DNA of 64,000 bases from an uncultured Saccharospirillaceae bacterium (GTDB lineage: Bacteria; Bacteroidota; Bacteroidia; Flavobacteriales_D; CAJJDF01), in assembly GCA_950054195.1 (NCBI GenBank), contig CATLPG010000004.1, forward strand, positions 1 through 64,000, given 5' to 3'. Shown here one piece after another: positions 28,700 through 36,870 of the stretch. Position 1 is the stretch's first letter. Each line of letters begins with the position of its first letter. Below the pieces are notes generated by a model. The model searched no databases and was not told the origin of the DNA. It worked only from the letters and a program-made list of their open reading frames with translations. Both the position numbers and the translations under genes were made by a program.

Positions 28700-30055
28700 T
28701 TAATTCAACTCCCCTATTGAAACTTCCATGTTATTTTGTTTATATGGTTTTGACTTATCTACCTGTTTAACATAAGAAGGCATACCTATTTGTTGATACT
28801 TTAAAGCTGTTAAATCAACTGTACTATCTATAAACTCTTGGAACACTCTACCATTAAAACTTTTGTAAGCAGACACATATACTTCTAGATCAGGTGCTCC
28901 ATTGCTTTTTGCTGATTCTTCTAGAAAATAGGCAAACTTCCATAAGTACTTAGAACTTCTGGTTATTTTTCTGAATTGACGAGCACAGATATATTCTTCT
29001 AACTTAATTCCATGTTCAATCGGATCATTAGGAAACTTTACTTTAACTTTTAGTTTTCCAATTTTATCTGCCAACATCATTCGCCAGCTAAATTTGTGTC
29101 CAACACCATGCCATGAAGGTTCTCCTTTTGATATATATTGTCGAACTGGCATTAATAATTGTATTATTAAATAAGTTGACAATAAAATAAACGTTACTTT
29201 TTTAAAGGGATATGAAGTTTTAATTACTTCTTGTTTGATTTTTTTGTGTAGAAAAGAAAAGTCAAAGAATAATATCGTAGAAGCTAGTGAGAACCAAGGA
29301 AAAGTTCCAATTGAAAAAAGAAAATGATTAGAAACATGGAAAGTAGCTAAAGGAATTAATGCCCAGCGTTGTGTTTTCTTAAACCAAAGTAAAAAACCGA
29401 TACTTAAGTCGAAAAACAGCCCCGTATAGCTAAAAAACAGTGCTGCTTCATGGGTGGAAAGAAGTTCATTAAGCCAGGCGATACTTGTTTGACCCTTCAA
29501 CCAATAGTGCATTGGATACCCCCTCAACCAATCATAATCAAGCTTTGCCACTCCTCCCCAAAAATAGACAATAACCATTTGAGCTTTAAAAATAAATAAT
29601 TGCCAATAAGGGATACGATGTGCTCTTTTTTCGTGGGGCTTTGATAGATTTTTTAGACTGAAAGAAGTATCAGACTTAACAAAAATCATCAGAAATAAAA
29701 TTAAACTATAGAGGTAATAATGATTATTATAATGTCCTGCGTCAATCAGAAATATATATGTCCAAGAAAAAAATAGAAACAAAGCACTTATCCTTGTTAA
29801 CACCCCAACTGCAAGCATTAAGCAAAAGATGTAGCTTATCTTAAATAAAATTTTAAGTTGTTCTGGTGAACCTATTTTAACCCAATGAAAAAAATCATAA
29901 GTTAAAAAGAATTTTTGCTTTGCTAAGATTTGAGTAATATAAGGCTCTACTCTATAGAATTGCCAACAAATCAGTATACCTAGTGCTATTCTAAAAAGTC
30001 CCAGTGAAGCCGATGAAACAGGCTCAAAGAGCAACTTTTTAAAACGATCAATCAT
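28700..30055 (-). CDS. HTTM-domain membrane protein
   Basis: The 451-residue protein has about seven hydrophobic helices in its first two thirds and the HTTM/vitamin K-dependent carboxylase-like signature (SLGLFRIALGILICWQF; IFKAQMVIVYFWGGVAKLDYDWLRG near 155-180; HVSNHFLFSIGTFPWFSLAS). The C-terminal 130 residues are soluble. The family shares a membrane core with gamma-glutamyl carboxylase, but bacterial members have no agreed substrate. It follows cysN by 6 bases, so it probably shares the sulfate-activation transcript. Whether it is functionally linked to sulfur is unknown. Confidence 0.8.
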   Translation of the reverse strand: MIDRFKKLLFEPVSSASLGLFRIALGILICWQFYRVEPYITQILAKQKFFLTYDFFHWVKIGSPEQLKILFKISYIFCLMLAVGVLTRISALFLFFSWTYIFLIDAGHYNNHYYLYSLILFLMIFVKSDTSFSLKNLSKPHEKRAHRIPYWQLFIFKAQMVIVYFWGGVAKLDYDWLRGYPMHYWLKGQTSIAWLNELLSTHEAALFFSYTGLFFDLSIGFLLWFKKTQRWALIPLATFHVSNHFLFSIGTFPWFSLASTILFFDFSFLHKKIKQEVIKTSYPFKKVTFILLSTYLIIQLLMPVRQYISKGEPSWHGVGHKFSWRMMLADKIGKLKVKVKFPNDPIEHGIKLEEYICARQFRKITRSSKYLWKFAYFLEESAKSNGAPDLEVYVSAYKSFNGRVFQEFIDSTVDLTALKYQQIGMPSYVKQVDKSKPYKQNNMEVSIGELN

Positions 30056-30061
30056 GATTCT

Positions 30062-31354
30062 TTATTTGATCATACCAACACCTACGGTGTTATTTGTTCC
30101 TTCTTCAACCAAAACAAAGCTTCCAGTAATCCTATTCCTTGTGTAAGAATCAACAAACATTGGTTTAGAAGATCGAATAGATACACTTGCTATTTCGTTC
30201 ATTGCTAAAGAACCTTTCCCTTCCTCTTCTTCTAACGTGTGGATATTTATTTGATGATTAATTTCTTTAATCATGCACATCCCATCATTTGAAGTATGAA
30301 GCATTGTATACTTTTTACGCAATTGCATAGGAGTTTCACTCATCCAAACAACTGTAGCTTCTATATCTTGTACAGTTTCTGGTGTATTATCCTCATGAAC
30401 AATCATATCTCCTCTACTGATATCAATTTCATCTTCTAATTGAATATCAACTGCCATTGGAGGAAATGCTCGATCTAATCGTTTACCATGAAGAGAAACC
30501 TCTTTCACTACTGAAGTAAAACCTGATGGTAACACTTTTACCTTATCTCCTTTTTTAAAAACTCCTCCTGCTACTCTTCCAGCATACCCTCTGTAATCAT
30601 GGAACTCTGTTGTTTGAGGTCTTAAAACGTATTGTACTGGGAATCTACCATCTGTGTGATTATAATCACTACCAATATGAATATTTTCTAAAAGATGTAA
30701 TAACGTACTCCCTTGATACCAAGGCATTTTTTTAGATCGAGTAACTACATTATCACCTTCCAAAGCACTTAATGGAACAAAATGAACATCTGGAATATCT
30801 AGCTTAGCAATAAAACCTTCATACTGCTCTTTGATTTGCTCATAAACTTCTTCTTTATAGTCTACCAAGTCCATTTTGTTAATACAAATAACAACATGAG
30901 GAATTTGTAACAAGGAAGCAATATACGAATGACGAAGTGTTTGTTCAATCACTCCTTTTCTAGCATCAATAAGAATCAATGCTGCGTTTGCCGTTGAAGC
31001 ACCAGTAACCATGTTTCTCGTGTATTGAACATGTCCAGGAGTATCGGCTATGATAAATTTTCTTTTAGGTGTAGCAAAATACCTGTAGGCTACATCAATG
31101 GTAATTCCTTGCTCTCTTTCAGATCGTAAACCATCTGTAAAAAGCGCTAAATCTACTTTTTCAGTTCCTTTATTTAAAGATGCTTGTTTAACTGCATCCA
31201 ATTGATCTTGAAAAATAGCTTTGCTATCATATAATAAACGTCCAATCAAAGTACTTTTTCCATCATCAACACTTCCTGCTGTTGTAAAACGTAACAGTTC
31301 CATGTCTAAATATGATTTATGATCGGCTACTTGTTTTTCTAATAATTCTTGCAT
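30062..31354 (-). CDS. cysN: Sulfate adenylyltransferase subunit 1 (GTPase)
   Basis: A 430-residue EF-Tu-like GTPase that drives APS formation by CysD. P-loop GSVDDGKST at residues 27-35, the switch region REQGITIDVAYRYF near 82, DTPGHVQYT near 105 and NKMD near 162 are all intact. The C-terminal beta-barrel domains are present. There is no fused APS-kinase domain; a separate cysC is encoded at 36.3 kb. It is 14 bases downstream of cysD. Confidence 0.93.
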   Translation of the reverse strand: MQELLEKQVADHKSYLDMELLRFTTAGSVDDGKSTLIGRLLYDSKAIFQDQLDAVKQASLNKGTEKVDLALFTDGLRSEREQGITIDVAYRYFATPKRKFIIADTPGHVQYTRNMVTGASTANAALILIDARKGVIEQTLRHSYIASLLQIPHVVICINKMDLVDYKEEVYEQIKEQYEGFIAKLDIPDVHFVPLSALEGDNVVTRSKKMPWYQGSTLLHLLENIHIGSDYNHTDGRFPVQYVLRPQTTEFHDYRGYAGRVAGGVFKKGDKVKVLPSGFTSVVKEVSLHGKRLDRAFPPMAVDIQLEDEIDISRGDMIVHEDNTPETVQDIEATVVWMSETPMQLRKKYTMLHTSNDGMCMIKEINHQINIHTLEEEEGKGSLAMNEIASVSIRSSKPMFVDSYTRNRITGSFVLVEEGTNNTVGVGMIK

Positions 31355-31368
31355 GATTCTTTCTTTGT

Positions 31369-32274
31369 TTAGAAATATCCTTGTTTTTTTCTGTCTTCCA
31401 TGGCTGTTTCTGATCGCTTATCATCATAACGCAATCCTCTTTCTGTTGATCGAGTGGCTGCAATTTCTTCGATAATATCCTTAACATTAGAAGCATCAGA
31501 TAGTGTTACACCTGTACACGTAATATCACCAATGGTACGGCATCTTACTTGTTTTTCAACTACTTCTTCCTCTGGTTTTAACTCCATAAAAGGAGCATGA
31601 GCCAACCAAACACCGTCACGATAAAATACGTTTCGTTTGTGGGTAAAATACAGACTAGGCATTTCAATTTTTTCCTTTAGGATATATTGCCAAACATCCA
31701 TTTCTGTCCAGTTTGAGATAGGGAACACTCTAAAATGTTCTCCCCAAGCTTTTTTTCCATTAAAAATATTCCAAAGCTCTGGACGTTGATTTTTTGGATC
31801 CCATTGGCCAAATTCATCTCTATGAGAGAAAAAACGCTCTTTCGCTCTCGCTTTTTCTTCGTCTCTTCTTGCTCCACCTATGGCTGCATCAAACTTTTCA
31901 TTTTCTAATGTTTCTAGTAGGGTACCAATTTGTAATTTATTTCTAGATGCATTCACTCCAGTTTCTTCTACTACTTTTCCTTGATCAATGGCTTCTTGAA
32001 CAGATCCTACAATTAAATTAAGGTTATGCTTTGCTACTAAATCGTCTCTAAACTGGATTGTTTCCTCAAAATTATGTCCTGTATCTACATGTACCAAAGT
32101 AAAAGGCACTTTTGCTGGATAAAAAGCTTTTATTGCCAGGTGAACCAACACAATAGAATCTTTTCCTCCAGAAAATAAAATACATGACTTATCAAATTGA
32201 GCAGCAACCTCTCTCATCACGAAGATTGCTTCTGATTCTAGTTCTTCGAGATGATTTAATCTATAATTGTCCAT
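31369..32274 (-). CDS. cysD: Sulfate adenylyltransferase subunit 2
   Basis: A 301-residue PP-loop ATP pyrophosphatase-type subunit that makes adenylylsulfate (APS) from ATP and sulfate. It has the PP motif SGGKDS at residues 35-40, then VPFTLVHVDTGHNFEETI, GGARRDEEKARAKER and the conserved C-terminal GLRYDDKRSETAMEDRKKQGYF-like tail. The ATG at 32274 is chosen: it begins the conserved NYRLNHLEELE, and the promoter box at 32293-32300 lies across the extended start at 32295. It heads a cysD-cysN-HTTM operon. Confidence 0.93.
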   Translation of the reverse strand: MDNYRLNHLEELESEAIFVMREVAAQFDKSCILFSGGKDSIVLVHLAIKAFYPAKVPFTLVHVDTGHNFEETIQFRDDLVAKHNLNLIVGSVQEAIDQGKVVEETGVNASRNKLQIGTLLETLENEKFDAAIGGARRDEEKARAKERFFSHRDEFGQWDPKNQRPELWNIFNGKKAWGEHFRVFPISNWTEMDVWQYILKEKIEMPSLYFTHKRNVFYRDGVWLAHAPFMELKPEEEVVEKQVRCRTIGDITCTGVTLSDASNVKDIIEEIAATRSTERGLRYDDKRSETAMEDRKKQGYF

Positions 32275-32292
32275 TAAAAAATTGAATTTATG

Positions 32293-32300
32293 CAAAGATA
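32293..32300 (-). promoter_or_regulatory. Candidate -7 box (TAnnTTTG) of the cysD operon
   Basis: The minus strand reads TATCTTTG followed by C, a strong match to the Bacteroidota -7 consensus, 18 bases upstream of the cysD ATG at 32274. No good TTG box is seen at the expected distance. Confidence 0.5.
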
Positions 32301-32473
32301 CGACTTATTCTTGAGGTATAGAAATGCCCTTCCACATGAACTTACCCAACGGTAGTCAGGTGATTGGGAACAATTATTTATGTTGACTAATTGAAAATTC
32401 ATCTGAAAATAATAGTTAATTGTATACCTGTACTTATTCACAAATAGAAAAACCAATGATTAGGTTAGATTTA

Positions 32474-32506
32474 ACACACCCTTAAATCCCTCTCAAGAGG
32501 GAAATT
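32474..32506 (+). repeat. Dispersed palindromic repeat, copy A
   Basis: The sequence begins ACACACCC, continues through a variable T/A stretch, and contains the inverted repeat CCCTC-TCAA-GAGGG followed by AAATT. Two more copies occur in the window, at 32779-32831 and 60734-60766, in the same orientation. It looks like a short non-coding interspersed element. Confidence 0.75.
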
Positions 32507-32601
32507 AGAAGAATGATTTTTCTTTTCGTTCATGTTATTCAAGATTTTGGACATATAAATAAATAGTTAACAATTGAAACGTTTAATAAAAACACAGCCA
32601 T

Positions 32602-32724
32602 TCACTTACACTTCTTACAAATTTTGGGACATTTCTTGCAATAGGTCTTGCCCTTTTCTTTGTATTTCTTGCAACATTTCTTTTTGCAACATTTCTTTTT
32701 GCAACACTTTTTTGACTTACTCAC
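32602..32724 (-). CDS. Tiny Cys/Lys-rich protein (40 residues)
   Basis: The minus strand encodes a 40-codon ORF from GTG at 32724 to TGA at 32602-32604. An in-frame TAA lies immediately before the GTG, so this is the first possible start. The product is about half Lys (20) and a quarter Cys (10): three Cys-Cys pairs separated by Lys triplets at residues 7-18, then a Tyr/Gly linker and four single Cys ending in YCKKCPKICKKCK. The three KKKCC units come from a 15-base tandem repeat in the DNA. Coding is inferred only from this strongly non-random composition. It could bind metal or nucleic acid, or be a cysteine-rich leader upstream of cysD (same strand, 328 bases away). No function is assigned. 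Confidence 0.6.
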   Translation of the reverse strand: MSKSKKCCKKKCCKKKCCKKYKEKGKTYCKKCPKICKKCK

Positions 32725-32778
32725 TTAAATTTTAAATTCGTTCTTTTTGACAATTAAACATCAAAAACATGCTTTTTT

Positions 32779-32831
32779 ACACACCCCTAACCCCTCCTGT
32801 CTGACGATCAGGCAGGCTCAAGAGGGGAATT
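32779..32831 (+). repeat. Dispersed palindromic repeat, copy B, with a nested palindrome
   Basis: Copy B matches copies A and C at both ends (ACACACCCCTAACCCCTC ... TCAAGAGGGGAATT). Between its two arms it carries about 21 extra bases containing a second near-palindrome, CCTG-t-CTGA-cga-TCAG-g-CAGG. The simplest reading is that one repeat type was inserted into the loop side of another. Confidence 0.75.
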
Positions 32832-32964
32832 CAATCTTAATTACCTACTAACATGATTAGTTACAGGTAACATATATCTTATTTTACATTCAAAAATAAA
32901 TCATTCTTTCATACAGGGATAGATACAAGGAAGATAATTACATTTGCTCCTGAAAATTTTTGAT

Positions 32965-34596
32965 ATGATTTTAGTAGATAACCTTGCTGTTGAATTTAGT
33001 GGAAAAACCTTATTTGAAGACATTTCATTTGTGATCAACCCAAACGACAAGGTTGCCCTTATGGGTAAAAATGGCGCTGGAAAATCAACCATGATGAAAA
33101 TTATTGCTGGTGTTGATCAACCTACTCGTGGTAAAATATCTAAACCAAACGATGTGGTTATTGCCTATTTACCCCAGCATTTACTTACAGAAGACGACTG
33201 TACTGTTTTTGAAGAAGCTGCTAAAGCATTTTCACAAGTTCACTCCATGAAAGCAGAAATGGATGATCTAAATAAACAATTGGAAACTAGAACAGACTAT
33301 GAGAGCGAAGAGTATATGAAAATCATTGAACGCGTTACCGAGCTTGGAGACAAATACTATGCATTAGAAGAAGTAAATTATGACGCGGAAGTTGAAAAAG
33401 CACTCAAAGGGCTTGGATTTAAATCTACAGACTTCCACAGACAAACCAGTGAATTTAGCGGAGGTTGGCGAATGAGAATTGAATTAGCAAAAATTTTGCT
33501 TCAAAAGCCCGATTTAATTTTATTGGACGAGCCCACCAACCATATAGATATTGAATCTGTTATTTGGTTAGAAGACTTTTTAGTAAACAAGGCGAATGCC
33601 GTAATGGTGATTTCTCACGACAGGGCTTTTATTGACAACATAACCAATAGAACCATAGAAGTTACTATGGGGAAAATATACGATTATAAAGCCAACTACT
33701 CTCATTACCTTCAATTAAGAGAAGAGCGAAGGTCTCATCAACTAAAAGCGTACAACGAGCAACAGAAAGTCATTAATGATAATAAAGCATTCATTGAACG
33801 TTTTAAAGGAACATATTCCAAAACGAACCAAGTAGCTTCGAGGGAACGAATGCTTGAAAAAATGGAGATTATTGAAATTGATGAAGTAGATAACTCTTCT
33901 TTGAGGTTACGCTTCCCTCCTGCTCCACGATCTGGGGATTACCCTGTGAATGTGAAGGATGTGTCTAAATCTTATGGTGAACATGTGGTGTTTAAAGATG
34001 CGAACTTGGTGATTGAGCGAGGAGAAAAAGTAGCTTTTGTTGGTAGAAACGGAGAAGGAAAATCAACCATGATTAAAGCTATTTTAGGAGAAATTGAAGT
34101 TGATGGAATGTGTAGTTTAGGCCATAATGTAAAAGTTGGATATTTTGCTCAAAACCAAGCTTCTTTATTAGATGAAGAACTTACTATATTTCAAACCGTT
34201 GATCAAGTTGCTGAAGGAGATATACGTACACAGATAAAAACGATCTTGGGAGGTTTTATGTTTCAAGGGGACGATATAGATAAGAAAGTAAAAGTGCTTT
34301 CGGGTGGAGAAAAAACACGCTTAGCGATGGTTAAGTTACTTCTTGAGCCAGTAAACCTATTGATCTTGGATGAACCGACTAACCACCTGGATTTAAAGTC
34401 TAAAGACGTGTTAAAGGAAGCTTTAAAAGCTTTTGATGGAACCCTTATTTTGGTTTCTCATGATAGAGACTTTTTAAAAGGATTATCCAGCAAGGTATTT
34501 GAGTTTAAAAACAAGCGAGTAATTGAGCATTTTGAGACTATTGATGCCTTTTTGGAAAGAAATAAAATTGCTACAATTGCTGAGTTGAATCTTTAA
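32965..34596 (+). CDS. ABC-F family ATPase (ribosome-associated type)
   Basis: The 543-residue soluble protein has two ABC ATPase domains in tandem and no membrane segment. Domain 1 has Walker A GKNGAGKST near 35, signature EFSGGWRMR and LLDEPTNHID. An arm/linker of about 80 charged residues follows (LQLREERRSHQLKAYNEQQ). Domain 2 has Walker A GRNGEGKST near 360, signature LSGGEKTRL and LDEPTNHLDL. ABC-F proteins act on the ribosome in translation or antibiotic protection. The subclass is not resolved here. The ATG at 32965 begins the conserved MILVDNLAVEF; the TTG at 32944 is less likely. Confidence 0.88.
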   Translation: MILVDNLAVEFSGKTLFEDISFVINPNDKVALMGKNGAGKSTMMKIIAGVDQPTRGKISKPNDVVIAYLPQHLLTEDDCTVFEEAAKAFSQVHSMKAEMDDLNKQLETRTDYESEEYMKIIERVTELGDKYYALEEVNYDAEVEKALKGLGFKSTDFHRQTSEFSGGWRMRIELAKILLQKPDLILLDEPTNHIDIESVIWLEDFLVNKANAVMVISHDRAFIDNITNRTIEVTMGKIYDYKANYSHYLQLREERRSHQLKAYNEQQKVINDNKAFIERFKGTYSKTNQVASRERMLEKMEIIEIDEVDNSSLRLRFPPAPRSGDYPVNVKDVSKSYGEHVVFKDANLVIERGEKVAFVGRNGEGKSTMIKAILGEIEVDGMCSLGHNVKVGYFAQNQASLLDEELTIFQTVDQVAEGDIRTQIKTILGGFMFQGDDIDKKVKVLSGGEKTRLAMVKLLLEPVNLLILDEPTNHLDLKSKDVLKEALKAFDGTLILVSHDRDFLKGLSSKVFEFKNKRVIEHFETIDAFLERNKIATIAELNL

Positions 34597-34707
34597 AAGT
34601 AATTAACAGCTATATTATCAAACCTAAGTGCATCCAACTGTTTTATTATAAACTGATTAAAAATAGTATATTTACTGTGCGAGTAAACACTATGGTGTTT
34701 GTTCGCA

Positions 34708-34718
34708 TGTTAGCATAT
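34708..34718 (+). repeat. Left arm of an 11-base inverted repeat around the putAbiC-like gene
   Basis: TGTTAGCATAT at this site is the exact reverse complement of ATATGCTAACA at 35416-35426. The two arms sit 9 bases before the start and 4 bases after the stop of the gene between them. Just upstream, 34678-34707 forms an imperfect hairpin (TGCGA..AAACAC tatg GTGTTT..TCGCA). Confidence 0.7.
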
Positions 34719-34727
34719 ATTAAACAA

Positions 34728-35411
34728 ATGAAAAAAAATATTTTCATAGTAATAGTCTCATTGATATTGATTGCGCTTTTCATTCCAGTATTCATATATC
34801 TCTTAAATTTTAGCTCCCATGAAATATCACAAAAAAGTTCTGATTGGGGTACATTTGGTGACTTTTTTGGAGGTGTTACCAATACTTTAATCTCTCTTAT
34901 AAGTCTTTTTGTTCTTGGCTATATTTCATATAGTATTAATAAACTTTCGGCTTCTGAAAATAAAAAACTATACATACTACAAAAAAAAATTGATGTTTAC
35001 GACCAACTAACTTTGTACATTAATAAATTCATGATAGCAGGAAAAGAGACAGAAAATCAAAACACTACCGTTAAACTTTTAGCAGATATAGATCCTCAAA
35101 TAGCTAAAGACTCTGCTGGCAACTTATTTCAAAAACTTTCTGACAATCTGTTAACTTTTCAAGAGTGTCATATATTTCTTTCAAACTTTGAGATTAGATA
35201 TAGTCATTTATTTAAATATAATTTTGAATCAAAAAACTTCAGTGACCTCCTAAAATATTCAAAAAAATATGCAGATTCTATGAAAGAATCACATAAAAAT
35301 ATGTTAGAAAAAAAGGACTCTGAGTATTATTTAGAAATACAAACTATTGAAAACAACTTTAAACAAAGTTTTTTAGATTTTGCTAAAACATTAAGGACAG
35401 AAATTGTATAA
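34728..35411 (+). CDS. putAbiC-like membrane protein (candidate phage defence)
   Basis: A 227-residue protein with a membrane segment at residues 3-25, the motif SDWGTFGDFFGGVTNTLISLISLF at about 38-61 (second membrane segment), and a soluble helical C-terminal half rich in Lys, Asn and Glu. The W-GTFGDFFGG-N pattern is what I associate with putative abortive-infection proteins of the putAbiC type. That link is from memory of the motif, not from a search. The ATG at 34728 is chosen because it starts the first membrane helix. The gene is an orphan, flanked by an inverted repeat, next to another orphan, and breaks the otherwise metabolic context, which suggests acquired DNA. Confidence 0.55.
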   Translation: MKKNIFIVIVSLILIALFIPVFIYLLNFSSHEISQKSSDWGTFGDFFGGVTNTLISLISLFVLGYISYSINKLSASENKKLYILQKKIDVYDQLTLYINKFMIAGKETENQNTTVKLLADIDPQIAKDSAGNLFQKLSDNLLTFQECHIFLSNFEIRYSHLFKYNFESKNFSDLLKYSKKYADSMKESHKNMLEKKDSEYYLEIQTIENNFKQSFLDFAKTLRTEIV

Positions 35412-35415
35412 AAAC

Positions 35416-35426
35416 ATATGCTAACA
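35416..35426 (+). repeat. Right arm of the 11-base inverted repeat around the putAbiC-like gene
   Basis: ATATGCTAACA, reverse complement of 34708-34718. The core ATGCTAAC recurs in the same orientation at 35607-35614. The 190-base spacer between them has no ORF that I can support. Confidence 0.7.
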
Positions 35427-35698
35427 GTTTGTAAATACCATTTTGTCGGTTAAAGTGAGTAGTCAAGGTAAACAAGCCTATCGTTTAAACCGCATTTTGT
35501 TGCTTAGTGCAAATTAACTTCATCCATCTACCAACAGTCAGACAATGTTACTTCTGCTATACTCTTTAACCTTATTTTTACTCGAATCACGGGCGTTTGC
35601 AAAAAAATGCTAACTTCATCGTAATCAACTAACACAAAACGGTCTTTACACAGGACGTTAAATGAAATTATAATGAATAATTAATATAAATAAGCTCA

Positions 35699-36241
35699 AT
35701 GAAGAAAAAACTGCAAAGAATAATACTAGTGACTTTTTTTTGTTTTTTCACATCTCAAATTTGCTTGGGACAAATAAAAGTTGAATCTCCTGATTCAATA
35801 ATTGAATTGCTAACTAAACTTAAACCAGGATCTAGCTTTGAAGAATTAGATAGTTATTTTCCTAACGATAGTCTTGTTTTGAAAGAGTACTTAGGACCTA
35901 ATAATGAGAATGTGGTTTTCGAATTGATTTTATTTGAAATAACATTGAGGGCATCGTTTAGTTATCATGACAAGAAGCTTATAAGTCACGGTGTAAGTGC
36001 AAGAGGCTTAAAAAAGGGTAAGGCTTTCGAAATATATCAATATGTGAAAAAGTATTTAACAGATAAACATGGTATCCCAATCAATGAGGTAAATGGTGAA
36101 GCAGGAATAGATGGTCACACTAGCACTAATTGGGTATCTAGTTGGTCAAAAGATGGAGTTTATTTTGGTACTTCGTGCTCACTGATTTATGATGGATATA
36201 TGGTAAGTTGGGGTGCTCAAAGAACATCTAACAAAAAATAA
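35699..36241 (+). CDS. Small exported protein, unknown function
   Basis: A 180-residue protein with a signal peptide (hydrophobic about 8-24, ending ICLGQ) and a mature part without membrane segments or recognised motifs. Its C-terminal half contains NWVSSWSKDGVYFG and YMVSWGAQRTSNKK. It is preceded by 287 bases of gene-free DNA and converges on cysC with a 19-base gap. It seems to belong to the same accessory patch as the putAbiC-like gene, but no functional link is visible. Confidence 0.6.
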   Translation: MKKKLQRIILVTFFCFFTSQICLGQIKVESPDSIIELLTKLKPGSSFEELDSYFPNDSLVLKEYLGPNNENVVFELILFEITLRASFSYHDKKLISHGVSARGLKKGKAFEIYQYVKKYLTDKHGIPINEVNGEAGIDGHTSTNWVSSWSKDGVYFGTSCSLIYDGYMVSWGAQRTSNKK

Positions 36242-36260
36242 ACACCATTAAAATGGAGCT

Positions 36261-36869
36261 TCATTCAAATCGATAATCAACCAAAACCAACCCAATAACC
36301 CTATCCAACAACACCTTTGCTGATTCTTCTGGAGTTAGTCCGTCCGTTTTTATTTCTATTGCATCTTCAGGAGCTTCGAACGGAGAATCAATTCCTGTGA
36401 AATTCTTGATTTCTCCTGCTCTAGCTTTTTTGTAAAGTCCTTTTACATCTCTTTGTTCACAAACTTCAATTGGGGTATTGATATACACTTCAATAAATTC
36501 CTCCTCTCCTATGATTTCTTTCGCTAAGTTTCTAATCTCTTTAGTCGGACTAACAAAGCTGTTGATACAGATAACCCCTGCTTGATTAAACAGTTTAGAG
36601 ACCTCTGCTATTCTTCGAATGTTTTCTGTTCTATCCTCAATGGAAAACCCCAAATTATTACAAATTCCCGTACGAATATTATCTCCATCTAAAACGGTGG
36701 TAGCAAAACGTTTCTCGTGCAGTTTTCTTTCTAACACTCTTGCAATGGTTGTTTTTCCAGACCCAGACAAACCTGTTAACCACAATGTTTTAGACCTTTG
36801 ATTTAAAAGTAATTCTTTATCTTTTTTTTGAAGTAATGTATCGTACGTTGGATGAATATTTGTGCTCAT
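36261..36869 (-). CDS. cysC: Adenylylsulfate (APS) kinase
   Basis: A 202-residue P-loop kinase that phosphorylates APS to PAPS. P-loop GLSGSGKTT lies at residues 33-41, DGDNIRTGICNNLGFS near 60, and SFVSPTKEIR, QRDVKGLYKKARAGEIKNFTGIDSPFEAP are typical of APS kinases. It lies 1 base after the SLC13 permease gene on the same strand, which supports that permease being a sulfate importer. CysD and CysN, which make its substrate, are encoded about 4 kb away on the same strand. Confidence 0.95.
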   Translation of the reverse strand: MSTNIHPTYDTLLQKKDKELLLNQRSKTLWLTGLSGSGKTTIARVLERKLHEKRFATTVLDGDNIRTGICNNLGFSIEDRTENIRRIAEVSKLFNQAGVICINSFVSPTKEIRNLAKEIIGEEEFIEVYINTPIEVCEQRDVKGLYKKARAGEIKNFTGIDSPFEAPEDAIEIKTDGLTPEESAKVLLDRVIGLVLVDYRFE

Positions 36870-36870
36870 A

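Larger units (their letters stand above)
32301..32964. other. Long intergenic region between cysD and the ABC-F gene
   Basis: Apart from the 40-residue Cys/Lys-rich ORF and repeat copies A and B, listed separately, I see no gene, tRNA or clear riboswitch here. The region is AT-rich and lies between two divergently transcribed units, so it must also hold the promoter of the ABC-F gene. I could not identify that promoter with confidence. Confidence 0.6.

Noticed and set aside
32301-32460. Riboswitch (SAM-type) upstream of cysD
   Set aside because: The likely transcription start is at about 32287, downstream of this segment, and I could not draw a known aptamer fold.
35427-35698. tRNA or small RNA gene in the gap before the exported protein
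   Set aside because: No cloverleaf, no CCA end and no promoter-terminator pair could be found by eye.
34678-35700. Complete integron attC sites
   Set aside because: The ATGCTAAC / GTTAGCAT boxes are suggestive, but I could not find a matched second core box or a full paired stem, and there is no integrase in the window. Reported only as inverted repeats.
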